DNA of 64,000 nucleotides from Candidatus Rifleibacteriota bacterium (lineage in GTDB: Bacteria; Muiribacteriota; Ozemobacteria; Ozemobacterales; Ozemobacteraceae): assembly GCA_905236675.1 (NCBI GenBank), contig CAJOND010000038.1, positions 1 to 64,000 on the forward strand, written 5' to 3'. Both the position numbers and the translations under genes were made by a program. The stretch's first letter is position 1, and each line of letters opens with the position of its first letter. Under the pieces are notes generated by a model that was not told where the DNA came from, searched no databases, and saw nothing but the letters and a program-made list of their open reading frames with translations. Below, in pieces: positions 54,651 to 64,000 of the stretch.

Positions 54651-56486
54651 ATGTGTGGCATTATAGGATATATAGGTGTAAAACCAGCTAATGAAGTTAT
54701 ATTTGATGGATTAACTAAGCTCGAGTATCGTGGTTACGATTCTGCGGGTATAGCAGTAGTAGACAATGGCTCTATTCATTGCAGAAAAGATATAGGAAAG
54801 CTTAGAAACATTAGAAAGCTTTTATTAGACGAATTTCATTCTGAATCTACCATAGGTATTGGTCATACCAGGTGGGCCACTCATGGAAGACCTTCTGCAT
54901 TTAATGCTCATCCCCATGGAGATTGTAAAACATCTTTAATGGTTGCCCATAATGGAATTATTGAAAACTTCATGGCTCTTAGAAGACAGCTAATTGAAGA
55001 AGGTCATAAATTCCTATCAGAAACAGATTCAGAAGTCTTAGCTCATCTTATAGAAAAGTATTATAAAGGTGATCTTAAACAGGCTGTTTTTGAAGCTACC
55101 AAAAGAGTTGAAGGTGCTTATGCAATAGCTGTTATTCACAAGGAACATCCAGAAGAAATAATTTGTGCCCGCAAAGAAGCACCTCTTCTTATTGGACTTG
55201 GTAATGGAGAAAACTTTGTTGCTTCTGATGTTACTGCAATTCTTCAGTATACTCGCAAAGTAGTATACCTTGATAATTTTGAAGCAGCAGTCGTAAAAAG
55301 AGATTCTGTTGAATTTTTCTGTTTGCAAACCGGGAAAACCCTTTCTAAAGAGCCATCAATGATAGATTGGAACCCTGTTGCAGCAGAAAAAGGCGGTTTC
55401 TCTCACTTCATGCTAAAAGAAATATTTGAACAGCCTCAGGTTATCCGAAATACTATTGGAGGAAGAACTTCTGAAGAAGAAGGTAAGATTTATCTGGAAG
55501 AATTAGGTCTAACTGGTCCTGACATATTCAGAGCACAAAGAATTGTCATGGTCGCTTGTGGCACAGCTTTCTATGCAGGTTGTGTTGGGAAATACCTTAT
55601 TGAAGATCTGGTTCGAATTCCAGTTGAATGTGATTTAGCAAGTGAATTCAGATACCGCTCACCATTAGTAGATGGCAACACACTAGTCATTGCCATAAGT
55701 CAGTCGGGCGAAACAGCAGATACCTTAGCTGCGGTTAGAGAAGCAAAAAGCCGTGGTGCAAAAGTTCTTGGCATAGTTAATGCAAAAGAATCTTCTTTGA
55801 CTCGTGAAGTAGACGGATTAGTATACATACATGCAGGACCAGAAATTGGAGTTGCTTCTACAAAGGCTTACATAGCAATGCTAACTGCATTAACACTTTT
55901 AGCTCTTATGCTAGGGAAAATACGCTCTGTCATTACTTCTGATTTTGTTAAAGAAAAAATCAGAGAATTAAAGATTCTACCTCAGCAGATTGAAAAAGTT
56001 CTAGAACAAAAAGACAAAATAAAAGAAATAGCTTCTAATTATCTAAACTACAAAAGCTTTTTGTTCTTAGGCAGAGGTTTTAATTATCCAACAGCTCTTG
56101 AAGGGGCTTTAAAGCTTAAAGAAATAAGCTATATTCATGCAGAAGGCTATGCTGCTGGTGAAATGAAACACGGTCCTATAGCTCTCATAGATAGCGAAAT
56201 GCCTGTAATGGCAATAGTTACCCAATCTGATTTATATGACAAAACTATATCCAATCTAAAAGAAGTTCAGGCTCGTTCTGGTAAATTGATGGCTATTGCT
56301 ACTGAAGGTGATACTCAGATCAGACATTTGACAGATCAAGTAATAGAAGTTCCAAAAGTATCTGATATTTTCTCTCCAATAATTAACGTTGTTCCATTAC
56401 AGCTTTTTGCTTACTTTGTTGCAGATCTGCGAGGATTAGATGTTGATCAGCCTCGTAACCTGGCTAAATCAGTAACCGTCGAATAA
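54651..56486 (+). CDS. glmS: Glutamine-fructose-6-phosphate aminotransferase
   Basis: A 611-residue GlmS. The N-terminal Cys2 (MCGIIGY) is the glutaminase nucleophile, with YRGYDSAGIAVV and HTRWATHGRPS. Two SIS domains follow (VACGTAFYAGCVGKYLIEDL, SQSGETADTLAAV, GRGFNYPTALEGALKLKEIS), and the end is QPRNLAKSVTVE. It makes glucosamine-6-phosphate for peptidoglycan and LPS. The length is standard. A clear terminator follows; no glmS ribozyme-like sequence is seen in the 30 bp upstream. Confidence 0.97.
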   Translation: MCGIIGYIGVKPANEVIFDGLTKLEYRGYDSAGIAVVDNGSIHCRKDIGKLRNIRKLLLDEFHSESTIGIGHTRWATHGRPSAFNAHPHGDCKTSLMVAHNGIIENFMALRRQLIEEGHKFLSETDSEVLAHLIEKYYKGDLKQAVFEATKRVEGAYAIAVIHKEHPEEIICARKEAPLLIGLGNGENFVASDVTAILQYTRKVVYLDNFEAAVVKRDSVEFFCLQTGKTLSKEPSMIDWNPVAAEKGGFSHFMLKEIFEQPQVIRNTIGGRTSEEEGKIYLEELGLTGPDIFRAQRIVMVACGTAFYAGCVGKYLIEDLVRIPVECDLASEFRYRSPLVDGNTLVIAISQSGETADTLAAVREAKSRGAKVLGIVNAKESSLTREVDGLVYIHAGPEIGVASTKAYIAMLTALTLLALMLGKIRSVITSDFVKEKIRELKILPQQIEKVLEQKDKIKEIASNYLNYKSFLFLGRGFNYPTALEGALKLKEISYIHAEGYAAGEMKHGPIALIDSEMPVMAIVTQSDLYDKTISNLKEVQARSGKLMAIATEGDTQIRHLTDQVIEVPKVSDIFSPIINVVPLQLFAYFVADLRGLDVDQPRNLAKSVTVE

Positions 56487-56509
56487 TTCAAAAAGTCATT
56501 TAAGAAATA

Positions 56510-56554
56510 AAACAGAAAAACTAGTAGAATGAAGCTTTACTAGTTTTTCTGTTT
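56510..56554 (+). terminator. Terminator of the glmS transcript
   Basis: A perfect 17-bp stem (AAACAGAAAAACTAGTA, 56510-56526, with 56538-56554) followed by TTAG; the right arm itself is T-rich. Confidence 0.85.
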
Positions 56555-56712
56555 TTAGTTATATAATTATTAAAAGAATAAATTATTATTTCTACATCCA
56601 AATATTTAAATACTTGGTTTCCAAATTCTTAATCCAAATCTATAAATAGGTTATTTTATATAGATTAATATATTTGATTATGATAAATTTAAGCTATAAG
56701 GGTTAATAATAT

Positions 56713-59073
56713 ATGGAATTTCTAGATATAATAAAAGATATTGCTTCAAATATAGAAGATAAAATCGGTGATTTAACTGAATCTTTAAACAAAACAGTGA
56801 AAGTATCTATACCTGACATAGATTTACCTACATCTATTTTTCAGCAAACACCAATAAAATTTTTCCCCAAAATAGAAATTGCAGCAACTAAAGGAAACGA
56901 AGAAGCACAAAATATTAACCCCTTAACTATTAAAGAGTACAAAAACAAATATTGTATTGAAAGCTTGCCAAAAAAGATAAATTTGATGTCAGATCAGGAA
57001 AAAGCTTATCTATATTATTTTTTAGCTCATAAACACAGAAAACTTAGAGAAATACTCGGGGCAAAAATAGAAGAAGTTGAACTTGCAATGAATTATCTGG
57101 ATAAAGCATTGTCTTTAGTTCCTGATAATGCTGATTTTGCTTATGAGTATTTCAAAATATGCGAAAAAGATGACTTATGCTTCTGTAAAGATAAAGTAAT
57201 AGATATTTGTGAAACTTGCATAAGAATATCTAATAACCAGGATACTAAAAATGAGTTTAGCAATATTTATTCCTTAATGGGTAAATATTATTATCTTGAA
57301 CAAAAACAGTATTCTAAAGCCATAGATTGCTTTAAGAAAGCGTTAGAATACTCTGAAAACAAACCTAAGGAACAACAAATAAACGCATATCGTTATCTTG
57401 TTATTCTTTATGATATTGTTGGAAACTTCAATGAAGCTTTGAAGATTTGTGATTTAATCTTAAGTATTAAACCTGACTATTTTGATATTCCTGAAATGCG
57501 AAGAAAAATAGTGAACAAAATAAAAGCTGGTATAACGGTAGAAGAAGTTAATCAAAAGAACTACGATTCCGACATGAACTTTTATTTCAAAAATTCTGAG
57601 GGTAAATATCCGGAAAAATATATACAAGAAGCTTATGACCATTATTTAAATGCTCAAAAACTAGTTCAAAGCAGGAAGAGAGCACAAGCAATAAAAGAAT
57701 ATCAATTAATAAAAAAGATGCTTCCAGAAGAATCTCAGCAACTAAATGACCTAATAAGCATGCACATATCAATCGGCATCGCTCAAGATGAAGAAGGCAT
57801 GGATACAAACCTTTTGTTCGAGTGTCTTTTTGAAAATCAGAAGTATTACTCAGATTCGGGTAATACTAAAGAATTAGCTAGAATTTATAATGAATTAGGT
57901 TGTGCATATTCAAAAATAAAAGATTATGAGGAAGCAGTCGAGTATCACAAAAAATCTTTAAACCTTAGAGAAGACCCATATCATTACTATAATTTAGCTG
58001 TTTGTTACACATCAATGGGTAAATACCATGAAGCTATCAAAATATATGAAAAAATAAAAGAAATGGCTCCTCAAGATCAAGAACATTTGAAACCTGATTT
58101 TCATATAGCACATCTAAAAGATATTATCGCAGGGAAAATTAGTCCAAATGATAAATATGATAACAACGAAAAATTTGCTGAAGAAGAAAATAAAAAAGGT
58201 GATTTGGAATTTGACAGCCATAACTATGAGAAAGCGATAACAAGATACAATGCAGCTTTTGGAATTAAAGCTGACATAAAGTATTTATTTAAAGCACTGT
58301 TATGTAATAATATTTATATATCTCCATATTACGAAGAATCAGAAAAAGGTTTTGAAGCAGTAAAGCTTAGTTCTGAGAAAGACGATTTTAAACACCTGCC
58401 GTTTATATGTACTCTATATGGCGATGCAATTTCTTATGAAGCTTGGGGACAAAGTAAATTAGCAAAAGAATATTATGAAATAGCAGTATTTTTACTTGAT
58501 ATGGTTCCTTCAAAAGAAAGATTTGCTGCACCTTACTACAAATTAGCCAGATTAAAAGAAAAAGAAAAAAAATATCAGGATGCTTTGAAGTTGTTTGAAC
58601 AGGCTAAAGAAATAGATGATTCTTACTTTTTACAAGATGAAATAAACAGAATTAAAAGATCTGTTCAAGATGATGGCCGTCAAAACAATATTTTATTCAA
58701 AAGCCATGAAAAACTAGTTAAACAGTATCTGAATTCTAAATCTTATAAAAAGGTTATAGAAGAAGGAAAAGAAGCTTTGAGATATTCCCTGGATAATGTG
58801 GAAATTTATTTTTCAATTAGCGAAGCAGCGGAACATACTCATTCTGTCTTTGCGATGAAATGGGCAGCAAAAGAAGGCTTACGTTTGTCACTAGATGAAT
58901 ATGACGAGTCAAATCACTTTTATGATTTCATTTTCAAACTTGGAAAATGCTGTAAATATGAAAAAAAATATGAACAGGCAAAATATTATTTTAATGTAAT
59001 AATAGATTGCGATGAATATGGACAAAATCCTATTACAGAAAAAGCTAAAAGCGAACTAGATTTCTGCTATTAA
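56713..59073 (+). CDS. Large cytoplasmic TPR-repeat protein
   Basis: A 786-residue protein with no signal peptide. TPR-like helical pairs lie at about 120-270 (YSKAIDCFKKALEYSENKPK, FNEALKICDLILSIKPDYFD), 385-455 (YEEAVEYHKKSLNLREDPYH) and 490-700 (YQDALKLFEQAKEIDDSYFL). The first 70 residues form a separate segment (DIASNIEDKIGDLTESLNKT). No catalytic motif is seen. It is followed after 9 bp by a YkvA-like membrane protein, which may be its partner. Confidence 0.75.
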   Translation: MEFLDIIKDIASNIEDKIGDLTESLNKTVKVSIPDIDLPTSIFQQTPIKFFPKIEIAATKGNEEAQNINPLTIKEYKNKYCIESLPKKINLMSDQEKAYLYYFLAHKHRKLREILGAKIEEVELAMNYLDKALSLVPDNADFAYEYFKICEKDDLCFCKDKVIDICETCIRISNNQDTKNEFSNIYSLMGKYYYLEQKQYSKAIDCFKKALEYSENKPKEQQINAYRYLVILYDIVGNFNEALKICDLILSIKPDYFDIPEMRRKIVNKIKAGITVEEVNQKNYDSDMNFYFKNSEGKYPEKYIQEAYDHYLNAQKLVQSRKRAQAIKEYQLIKKMLPEESQQLNDLISMHISIGIAQDEEGMDTNLLFECLFENQKYYSDSGNTKELARIYNELGCAYSKIKDYEEAVEYHKKSLNLREDPYHYYNLAVCYTSMGKYHEAIKIYEKIKEMAPQDQEHLKPDFHIAHLKDIIAGKISPNDKYDNNEKFAEEENKKGDLEFDSHNYEKAITRYNAAFGIKADIKYLFKALLCNNIYISPYYEESEKGFEAVKLSSEKDDFKHLPFICTLYGDAISYEAWGQSKLAKEYYEIAVFLLDMVPSKERFAAPYYKLARLKEKEKKYQDALKLFEQAKEIDDSYFLQDEINRIKRSVQDDGRQNNILFKSHEKLVKQYLNSKSYKKVIEEGKEALRYSLDNVEIYFSISEAAEHTHSVFAMKWAAKEGLRLSLDEYDESNHFYDFIFKLGKCCKYEKKYEQAKYYFNVIIDCDEYGQNPITEKAKSELDFCY

Positions 59074-59082
59074 ACTTATTAT

Positions 59083-59799
59083 ATGGACAAACTTTATTTT
59101 TATATAAAAAATAGTAATACTGCCAAGTATATTATTATTTTGATTTGTTTGATTTATATATTATCACCTTTTGATGTTGTTCATGATTTTATTCCTTTTG
59201 TAGGAAGACTAGATGATTTATTAATGCTTTTGTTAGCGGGTTATACCGCTTTCCAAATAAAAAAGAACTCTAATTCTTTCTCGAAGGAATATTTGTTAAT
59301 GTATTTTCGAAAAGATTACCCTGATATTTATGAAAGATACAATGATTTGTTAATTTCTTTCGGAAACGACAGTAAATACGAATTTTATAAAAAGGAAGCT
59401 TCAAAAGTTTTTGATCAATTGTTAAATGTTTATTTCAATATTATTGAGTCTAAAAAACGTATTGAAAACTTTAAAAAGCTAAGAAAAAATTTATTCGCCA
59501 CCTTAGACAATACTAATGACAACCCCCGTGCACTTGAAGGGGCAGAAAAATCCAAACAATTAATAGTTCGAATAGATACAGAAAGTGATTTATTAAATAA
59601 CTATATTACAGAAGCAAATGAAGAAATAATGGCTACAAGACTAGATTTTATCCATGTCACAGCAGAAATTGAATTAGCTAAATCATCAGGGCAGTTAGTT
59701 GATTTGGTTAAGCTAGCTTCAAGGAGTAAAAGTCTTAGCTATATTGCATCTAACTTACCCACAACCGCTCTAACAGAAACCTCTGATTCCAAAAATTAG
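59083..59799 (+). CDS. YkvA (DUF1232) family membrane protein
   Basis: A 238-residue protein with the DUF1232 signature in its front helices: LIYILSPFDVVHDFIPFVGR then LDDLLMLLLAGY. The rear 150 residues are a long charged helix, likely a coiled coil (KKRIENFKKLRKNLFATLDN), longer than in most family members. Function unknown. It lies 9 bp after the TPR gene and before a shared terminator, so the pair forms a two-gene operon. Confidence 0.82.
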   Translation: MDKLYFYIKNSNTAKYIIILICLIYILSPFDVVHDFIPFVGRLDDLLMLLLAGYTAFQIKKNSNSFSKEYLLMYFRKDYPDIYERYNDLLISFGNDSKYEFYKKEASKVFDQLLNVYFNIIESKKRIENFKKLRKNLFATLDNTNDNPRALEGAEKSKQLIVRIDTESDLLNNYITEANEEIMATRLDFIHVTAEIELAKSSGQLVDLVKLASRSKSLSYIASNLPTTALTETSDSKN

Positions 59800-59813
59800 A
59801 ATTCTCAAAAATA

Positions 59814-59851
59814 AAAAACGAATACAAAAATTAATATTTGTATTCGTTTTT
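59814..59851. terminator. Bidirectional terminator between YkvA and glnS
   Basis: A 15-bp stem (AAAAACGAATACAAA, 59814-59828, with 59837-59851) with A/T tails, between convergent genes. Confidence 0.88.
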
Positions 59852-59878
59852 ATTCAAGTGCTTAGAAAAAGAATAATA

Positions 59879-61587
59879 CTAATTCTTTTTCATTTCCTTT
59901 GCCCAACCATCTTTTAAACCTATAGTCTTATTGAAAACAGGTTTGCCTGGCTGAGAATCTTTGTCTTTACAGAAATAGCCGATTCTAATAAATTGAACCG
60001 CTTTACCTATTTCAATATCTGCAAGAGCTGGTTCAACTATAGCATTTTTAATTACTGACAAAGAGTCAGGGTTCATATTTTCTAAGAAATCATGACCTTC
60101 TTCAACTTTGTCTGGGTTTTCTACATTAAATAATCTGTCGTAAACTCTGACTTCTGCAGGAACACCATATTTTGCAGAAACCCACTGAATTGTGCCTTTT
60201 ACTCTACGACCGTCTGGTGAAGCTCCGCCACGACTTTCAGGGTCATATTTGCAGCGAAGTTCTGTTATATTACCTTCTGAATCTTTGAATATAGCGGACA
60301 AAGTTACATAATAAGCATGTTTTAAACGAACTTCGATACCAGGTGCCAATCTGAAATACTTCTTCGGTGGATTTTCCATGAAGTCGTCTCTATCAATATA
60401 AAGTTCTTTAGTGAATTTTACTTTTCTTGTTCCAGCATTAGGATCTTCAGGATTGTTATCTGCATCGAATTCTTCAGTTAAATCTTCTGGATAATTTTCG
60501 ATAACAACTTTAAGAGGATTGATAATCCCCATAAATCGAAGTGCATTTTTATTCAAATCTTCTCTTACGCAGCTTTCCAACTGAGAAAACTCAACAGTAC
60601 TATTAGCCTTAGAAACGCCGATTCTATCACAGAATTCAATTATTGCAGAAGCTGGATAACCTCTTCTTCTCATTCCAGAAATAGTTGGCATTCTAGGATC
60701 ATCCCAGCCATTAACTTTATTTTCTTTGACCAGTCTAAGAAGCTTTCTTTTGCTCATTACAGTATAAGTAAGATTTAATCTTGCAAATTCATACTGATGT
60801 GGTTCAGCAGGAACTGGCAAAGTCTTGATAAACCAATCGTATAGAGGTCTGTGGTCTTGGAATTCAAGAGTACATATTGAATGAGTAATATGTTCACGTC
60901 AGACTGACCATGAGCGAAATCATACATAGGGTAGATACACCATTTGTCACCAGTTCTCGGATGAGTCTGGTGAAGAATACGATACATTACCGGGTCTCTA
61001 AAATTGATATTAGGAGAAGCCATATCTATTTTAGCTCTAAGAACCTTTTCGCCATTTGCAAATTCACCCTTCTTCATTCTTTCAAAAAGGTCTAAGTTTT
61101 CTTCTATACTTCTATCACGCCAAGGTGAATTCTTCCCAGGTTCTGTTAAAGTACCTCGAGTTTCTCTGATCTGATCGGCATTTTGGTCATCAACGTATGC
61201 AAGTCCCTGCTTAATCATATAAACAGCCCAATCGTAGAGTTGATCATAATAGTTCGAAGCGTAATATTCATGATCACCCCAGTCGCAGCCAAGCCATTTA
61301 AGGTCTTCACGAATGGCATCCATATACTCCTGGTCTTCTTTTACCGGGTTTGTATCGTCAAAACGCAGGTGAAATTCGCCGTTATAGTCGCGAGCCATAC
61401 CATAATCAACACATATGGCTTTTGCATGACCTATATGTAAATAGCCGTTTGGTTCTGGTGGAAATCTTGTTATAACTTTTTTAACTTTTCCAGATTTTAA
61501 ATCTTCTTCGATAATATCACGTATAAAATTAGAGGTTTTTGCTGTAGCAGTAGCTTCAGTATTATTTGTAATTTCTTCTGTGCTCAT
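59879..61587 (-). pseudogene. glnS: Glutaminyl-tRNA synthetase with a one-base frameshift
   Basis: The upstream frame (start 61587, GAGG before it) has the class I signature [20 protein letters not shown] and runs to FAHGQSDV. It then loses frame at about 60894: GACGTGAACAT should read GACGTGGAACAT, giving [20 protein letters not shown] in the next frame. The next frame continues with the MSKRKLL (KMSKS-like) motif, the anticodon-binding beta-barrels and the normal end at 59879. Everything else is normal for a protein of about 569 aa. The enzyme is expected to matter for growth unless Gln-tRNA is made by GatCAB, so a consensus error is more likely than real loss. Confidence 0.88.
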
Positions 61588-61717
61588 TATTTGCCTCAAT
61601 ATTATTGATTTAGTGCAAAAATTCTATCACAACGATAGTTTTTATTCAATCCCCCTATTAATATTGCAACTTAATCAAACTTTATATATAATTCAACATA
61701 GATAAAGAGTAACTTCT

Positions 61718-62761
61718 ATGGGAAATTATTACCAACAAAAAAAACATTATAATAAATATAATCCAACAGCTTCTTTTTCTGATTTAGATTGCTATGGTAA
61801 AAATTATTTCAGTGAAACTGAACCTAAAACTGAAGCTGATCCTGATGATACTTCCGATCTAGATTGCTATGGTAAAAATTATTTTGGTGGGAAAGCAGAT
61901 CCTAATGATTTTTCTGATTTTGCTTGCCATGATAGTAATTATTTTAGCGAAAATGAAACTCAAAACAATAATCAAACTAGTTCTAGCAATTTTTCCAATA
62001 AACTAACTGTTTATAAGAATAATAACAGAAACAACTTTAAGAACAATTCTTTTAGAAGCAAACCTAAAACTAATAATTTTTTTAAATCAACATATACAGA
62101 TGGGTCGAATAAAAAAGAAGCACCACCGTTATTAAGTTGTTTTATGATATATTTTTTTACTTTTGGTATATTAGGCACTTTTTCTATTGTATCAGGAAGA
62201 AACATTGTTGGAGCAGATAATGCAATTTTAAAAAAAGCTTCCTTTTACACTCTTTTAGAATCTCCATTATTATTTTTAATATGGTTGTTTTTAAAAAACT
62301 TTGCGAGAAAATATTTATATGAATCTGAAATGAAAATATTTGCTTTAATGTCTATTTTTTTTATTCCATTAATATCAATACAGTTTAATGAAGGAGTATT
62401 AGAAATATTAAATTCTCGTCTTGATAAAAGCATTCCTGTTCCCTATTATTTAAAAATCACCAGAAAACATTTATCTACACATACTAATTCAAAAAGCCGT
62501 ACGACCAGTCATTCATACCATATTTTTTTAACATCCTGGAATGGTTCTAAGGATTTTGAGTGCAACTTGAGCAAGTGGGAATTTGATCGTTATTTTGAAA
62601 AAGATATAGTCAAAGTTCAAACACGAAAGGGATATTTTGGCTTTGAATATTATCTTCCTTTTAGCCCTTCAGATAAAGTCGATTCAAAACTCTTCCCCAA
62701 AGACACAGTTTTTCCATTAACAGAAGAAGAAGCTCAAAAAATTATTAACTCTTCAAAATAA
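61718..62761 (+). CDS. Membrane protein with three N-terminal SDLDCYGKNYF-type repeats
   Basis: A 347-residue protein of no known family. Residues 20-90 hold three copies of a motif, SDLDCYGKNYF, SDLDCYGKNYF and SDFACHDSNYF, spaced by acidic linkers (SETEPKTEADPDDT). An Asn-rich linker follows. Hydrophobic segments lie at about 143-162 and 177-195, with a third (IFALMSIFFIPLISI) near 207-221. The rear domain (about 240-347) is beta-like with STHTNSKSRTTSHSYHIFLT. The repeats, with Cys, Tyr and acidic residues before a membrane anchor, look like a short linear docking motif. The neighbours glnS and ruvB give no clue to function. Confidence 0.65.
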   Translation: MGNYYQQKKHYNKYNPTASFSDLDCYGKNYFSETEPKTEADPDDTSDLDCYGKNYFGGKADPNDFSDFACHDSNYFSENETQNNNQTSSSNFSNKLTVYKNNNRNNFKNNSFRSKPKTNNFFKSTYTDGSNKKEAPPLLSCFMIYFFTFGILGTFSIVSGRNIVGADNAILKKASFYTLLESPLLFLIWLFLKNFARKYLYESEMKIFALMSIFFIPLISIQFNEGVLEILNSRLDKSIPVPYYLKITRKHLSTHTNSKSRTTSHSYHIFLTSWNGSKDFECNLSKWEFDRYFEKDIVKVQTRKGYFGFEYYLPFSPSDKVDSKLFPKDTVFPLTEEEAQKIINSSK

Positions 62762-62835
62762 TATAAAAAAGAAGAAGAAGCATATTAAATTTTTAAGTTG
62801 AAAGATAATCTTTGTTAGAGTATTATCTTGTTACT

Positions 62836-63945
62836 ATGGCAAAAAACAAGACTGACAAAGAAATAGACGATTTAATCTCCAAGGAGATGGAAGAAGGCAC
62901 TGTTTTATCACGCACTCCAATACGTGGTGATGAAGAAATAATGCTCCCATCTTTGCGACCACAATGGTTTGATGATTTTGTCGGGCAAAAGCCAATAGTT
63001 GAAAAATTGCGTATTTTTATAAAGGCAGCAAAGCAGAGAGGTGAGCCTCTTGACCATGCATTAATGCTAGGTCCGCCAGGGTTAGGCAAAACTACGTTAG
63101 CAAATGTTATTGCTAACGAAATGGGTGTACAGATAAAAATAACATCTGGGCCTGTTCTCAACAGAGCAGGAGATATTGCTGCACTATTAACAGGGTTACG
63201 CCGTGGTGATGTTTTATTTATAGACGAAATTCATCGCTTGAATAAAAATGTCGAAGAAGTTTTGTACCCCGCCATGGAAGACTACCACTTCGATGTTCTT
63301 ATAGGAAAAGGACCTACTGCCAGAAGTATTAGAATGAAAGTTCAGCCTTTTACGCTTATAGGTGCAACAACTCGAGAAGGCGATATTTCAGCTCCTATGC
63401 GAACAAGATTCGGTGTTGTTTCTAGAATAGATTACTACACAGTAGATGAACTTACTGAGCTTATAAAAGCTGTTTCAATTAAATTACGTTACCCTGTTGA
63501 TGCTGATGCTGCTAGAGAAATTGCAAGTCGTTCAAGAGGTACCCCACGTGTTGCAATCAGAATGTTCAAACGTATGAGAGATGTAGCTCAGGTAAGCGAC
63601 CGAAAAAGTGTAGATTTAGAAACAGTAGACAAAGGTATGACCATGCTTCAGGTTGACAAAATGGGCTTAGACTATATCGACCGAAAAATACTGGAAGTTC
63701 TTCTAAATCGCTTCAATGGTGGCCCTGTCAGCCTAGATACTCTTGCCGTTTCTGTTGGTGAAGAAGCAGACACTATCTATGATGTTTATGAAAGCTTTTT
63801 AATACAGATTGGCTTTTTAGCCAGAACAGGCCGAGGCAGAGTTGCTACCAAAGCTGCCTGGAACTATATGGGGTTAAAAGCACCTGATAATTTAGCGAAC
63901 CAGAATCAGAATATTTCCCAACCAACATTGAACTTTGACGAATAA
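62836..63945 (+). CDS. ruvB: Holliday junction branch migration ATPase RuvB
   Basis: A protein of about 369 residues with Walker A (LGPPGLGKTTLANVIANEMG), Walker B (LFIDEIHRLNKNVEEVLYPA), sensor 1 (LIGATTREGDISAPMRTRFG) and the RuvB winged-helix end (GPVSLDTLAVSVGEEADTIY, GFLARTGRGRVAT). It drives branch migration at Holliday junctions with RuvA. The ATG at 62836 is preferred over the TTG at 62812. ruvA and ruvC are not visible here. A gene starts 12 bp downstream on the same strand. Confidence 0.96.
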   Translation: MAKNKTDKEIDDLISKEMEEGTVLSRTPIRGDEEIMLPSLRPQWFDDFVGQKPIVEKLRIFIKAAKQRGEPLDHALMLGPPGLGKTTLANVIANEMGVQIKITSGPVLNRAGDIAALLTGLRRGDVLFIDEIHRLNKNVEEVLYPAMEDYHFDVLIGKGPTARSIRMKVQPFTLIGATTREGDISAPMRTRFGVVSRIDYYTVDELTELIKAVSIKLRYPVDADAAREIASRSRGTPRVAIRMFKRMRDVAQVSDRKSVDLETVDKGMTMLQVDKMGLDYIDRKILEVLLNRFNGGPVSLDTLAVSVGEEADTIYDVYESFLIQIGFLARTGRGRVATKAAWNYMGLKAPDNLANQNQNISQPTLNFDE

Positions 63946-63957
63946 GAGGCAATTAAA

Positions 63958-64000
63958 GTGGCATCTGATATAAATAAATCAAACGAAGCAAAAAACACCG
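63958..64000 (+). CDS. Start of a gene cut by the window edge
   Basis: A GTG at 63958 with GAGG 8 bases upstream opens VASDINKSNEAKN and leaves the window. It lies 12 bp after ruvB and is probably co-transcribed. Too short to identify. Confidence 0.5.
   Translation, partial: MASDINKSNEAKNT

Noticed and set aside
1-64000. tRNA or rRNA genes
   Set aside because: No TTCGANTC-type arm with a matching acceptor stem and no rRNA-like stretch was found on either strand by eye.
1-64000. Prophage or integrative element
   Set aside because: No integrase, terminase, capsid or relaxase-like gene is present. The mobile signals are limited to small repeats and MITE-like pieces.

Overview
The window comes from a low-GC bacterium, with an AT-rich code and A/T homopolymers throughout. 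Rubredoxin, several radical SAM enzymes and the AmmeMemoRadiSam pair suggest an anaerobe. Toxin-antitoxin stubs, DUF4143 and PF09820 ATPases, a Vat-like acetyltransferase and a type II-A CRISPR locus fit an animal-gut or rumen organism. The many HEAT, TPR and Sel1 proteins and the multi-module HAMP/cyclase sensor resemble poorly cultured lineages such as Candidatus Riflebacteria, but this placement is a guess.

1-32 kb is an accessory, decaying region. It starts with a RelB/YafQ module and a type II-A CRISPR-Cas operon (cas9-cas1-cas2-csn2, minus strand). cas9 carries a frameshift, no CRISPR array is present, and a structured candidate tracrRNA lies upstream of cas9. Next come two out-of-order hsdS scraps around a damaged PIN toxin module, then two DUF4143 ATPases associated with long palindromes. 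A broken radical SAM gene, a GrpB gene cut at a MITE-like end and an AlbA_2/ATPase protein follow. After these lie a giant sensor/cyclase split at an A7 run, an arylsulfotransferase-like lipoprotein, an HD hydrolase, an M3 peptidase and a DUF6508 protein. A GH144-like enzyme is fused to a PD-(D/E)XK ATPase. A tightly overlapping Sel1/J-domain/HIRAN operon is broken twice. The region ends with three acetyltransferases, one behind a riboswitch-like leader.

32-64 kb is mostly intact and core-like. It holds rpmF-plsX-(gap)-fabG-acpP, the amrS/amrBA pair, acetoacetyl-CoA synthetase, rubredoxin, and a B12 radical SAM/heparinase/glycosyltransferase group. A HEAT/TPR/transglutaminase/Nif3/TPR/glmS run on one strand follows, then a TPR/YkvA pair, glnS (one frameshift), a novel repeat-bearing membrane protein and ruvB.

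At least nine genes carry an indel, an internal stop or a truncation. The glnS defect in an otherwise normal core gene means some of these may be consensus errors. The in-frame stops, the chimeric gene, the shuffled hsdS pieces and the missing array are harder to explain that way and point to real decay. The most novel-looking signals are the three-hairpin element with compensatory changes (11.6 and 30.5 kb), the leader RNA at 31.3-31.5 kb, the palindrome-bracketed DUF4143 ATPase, the Sel1/J/HIRAN operon and the split sensor-cyclase.
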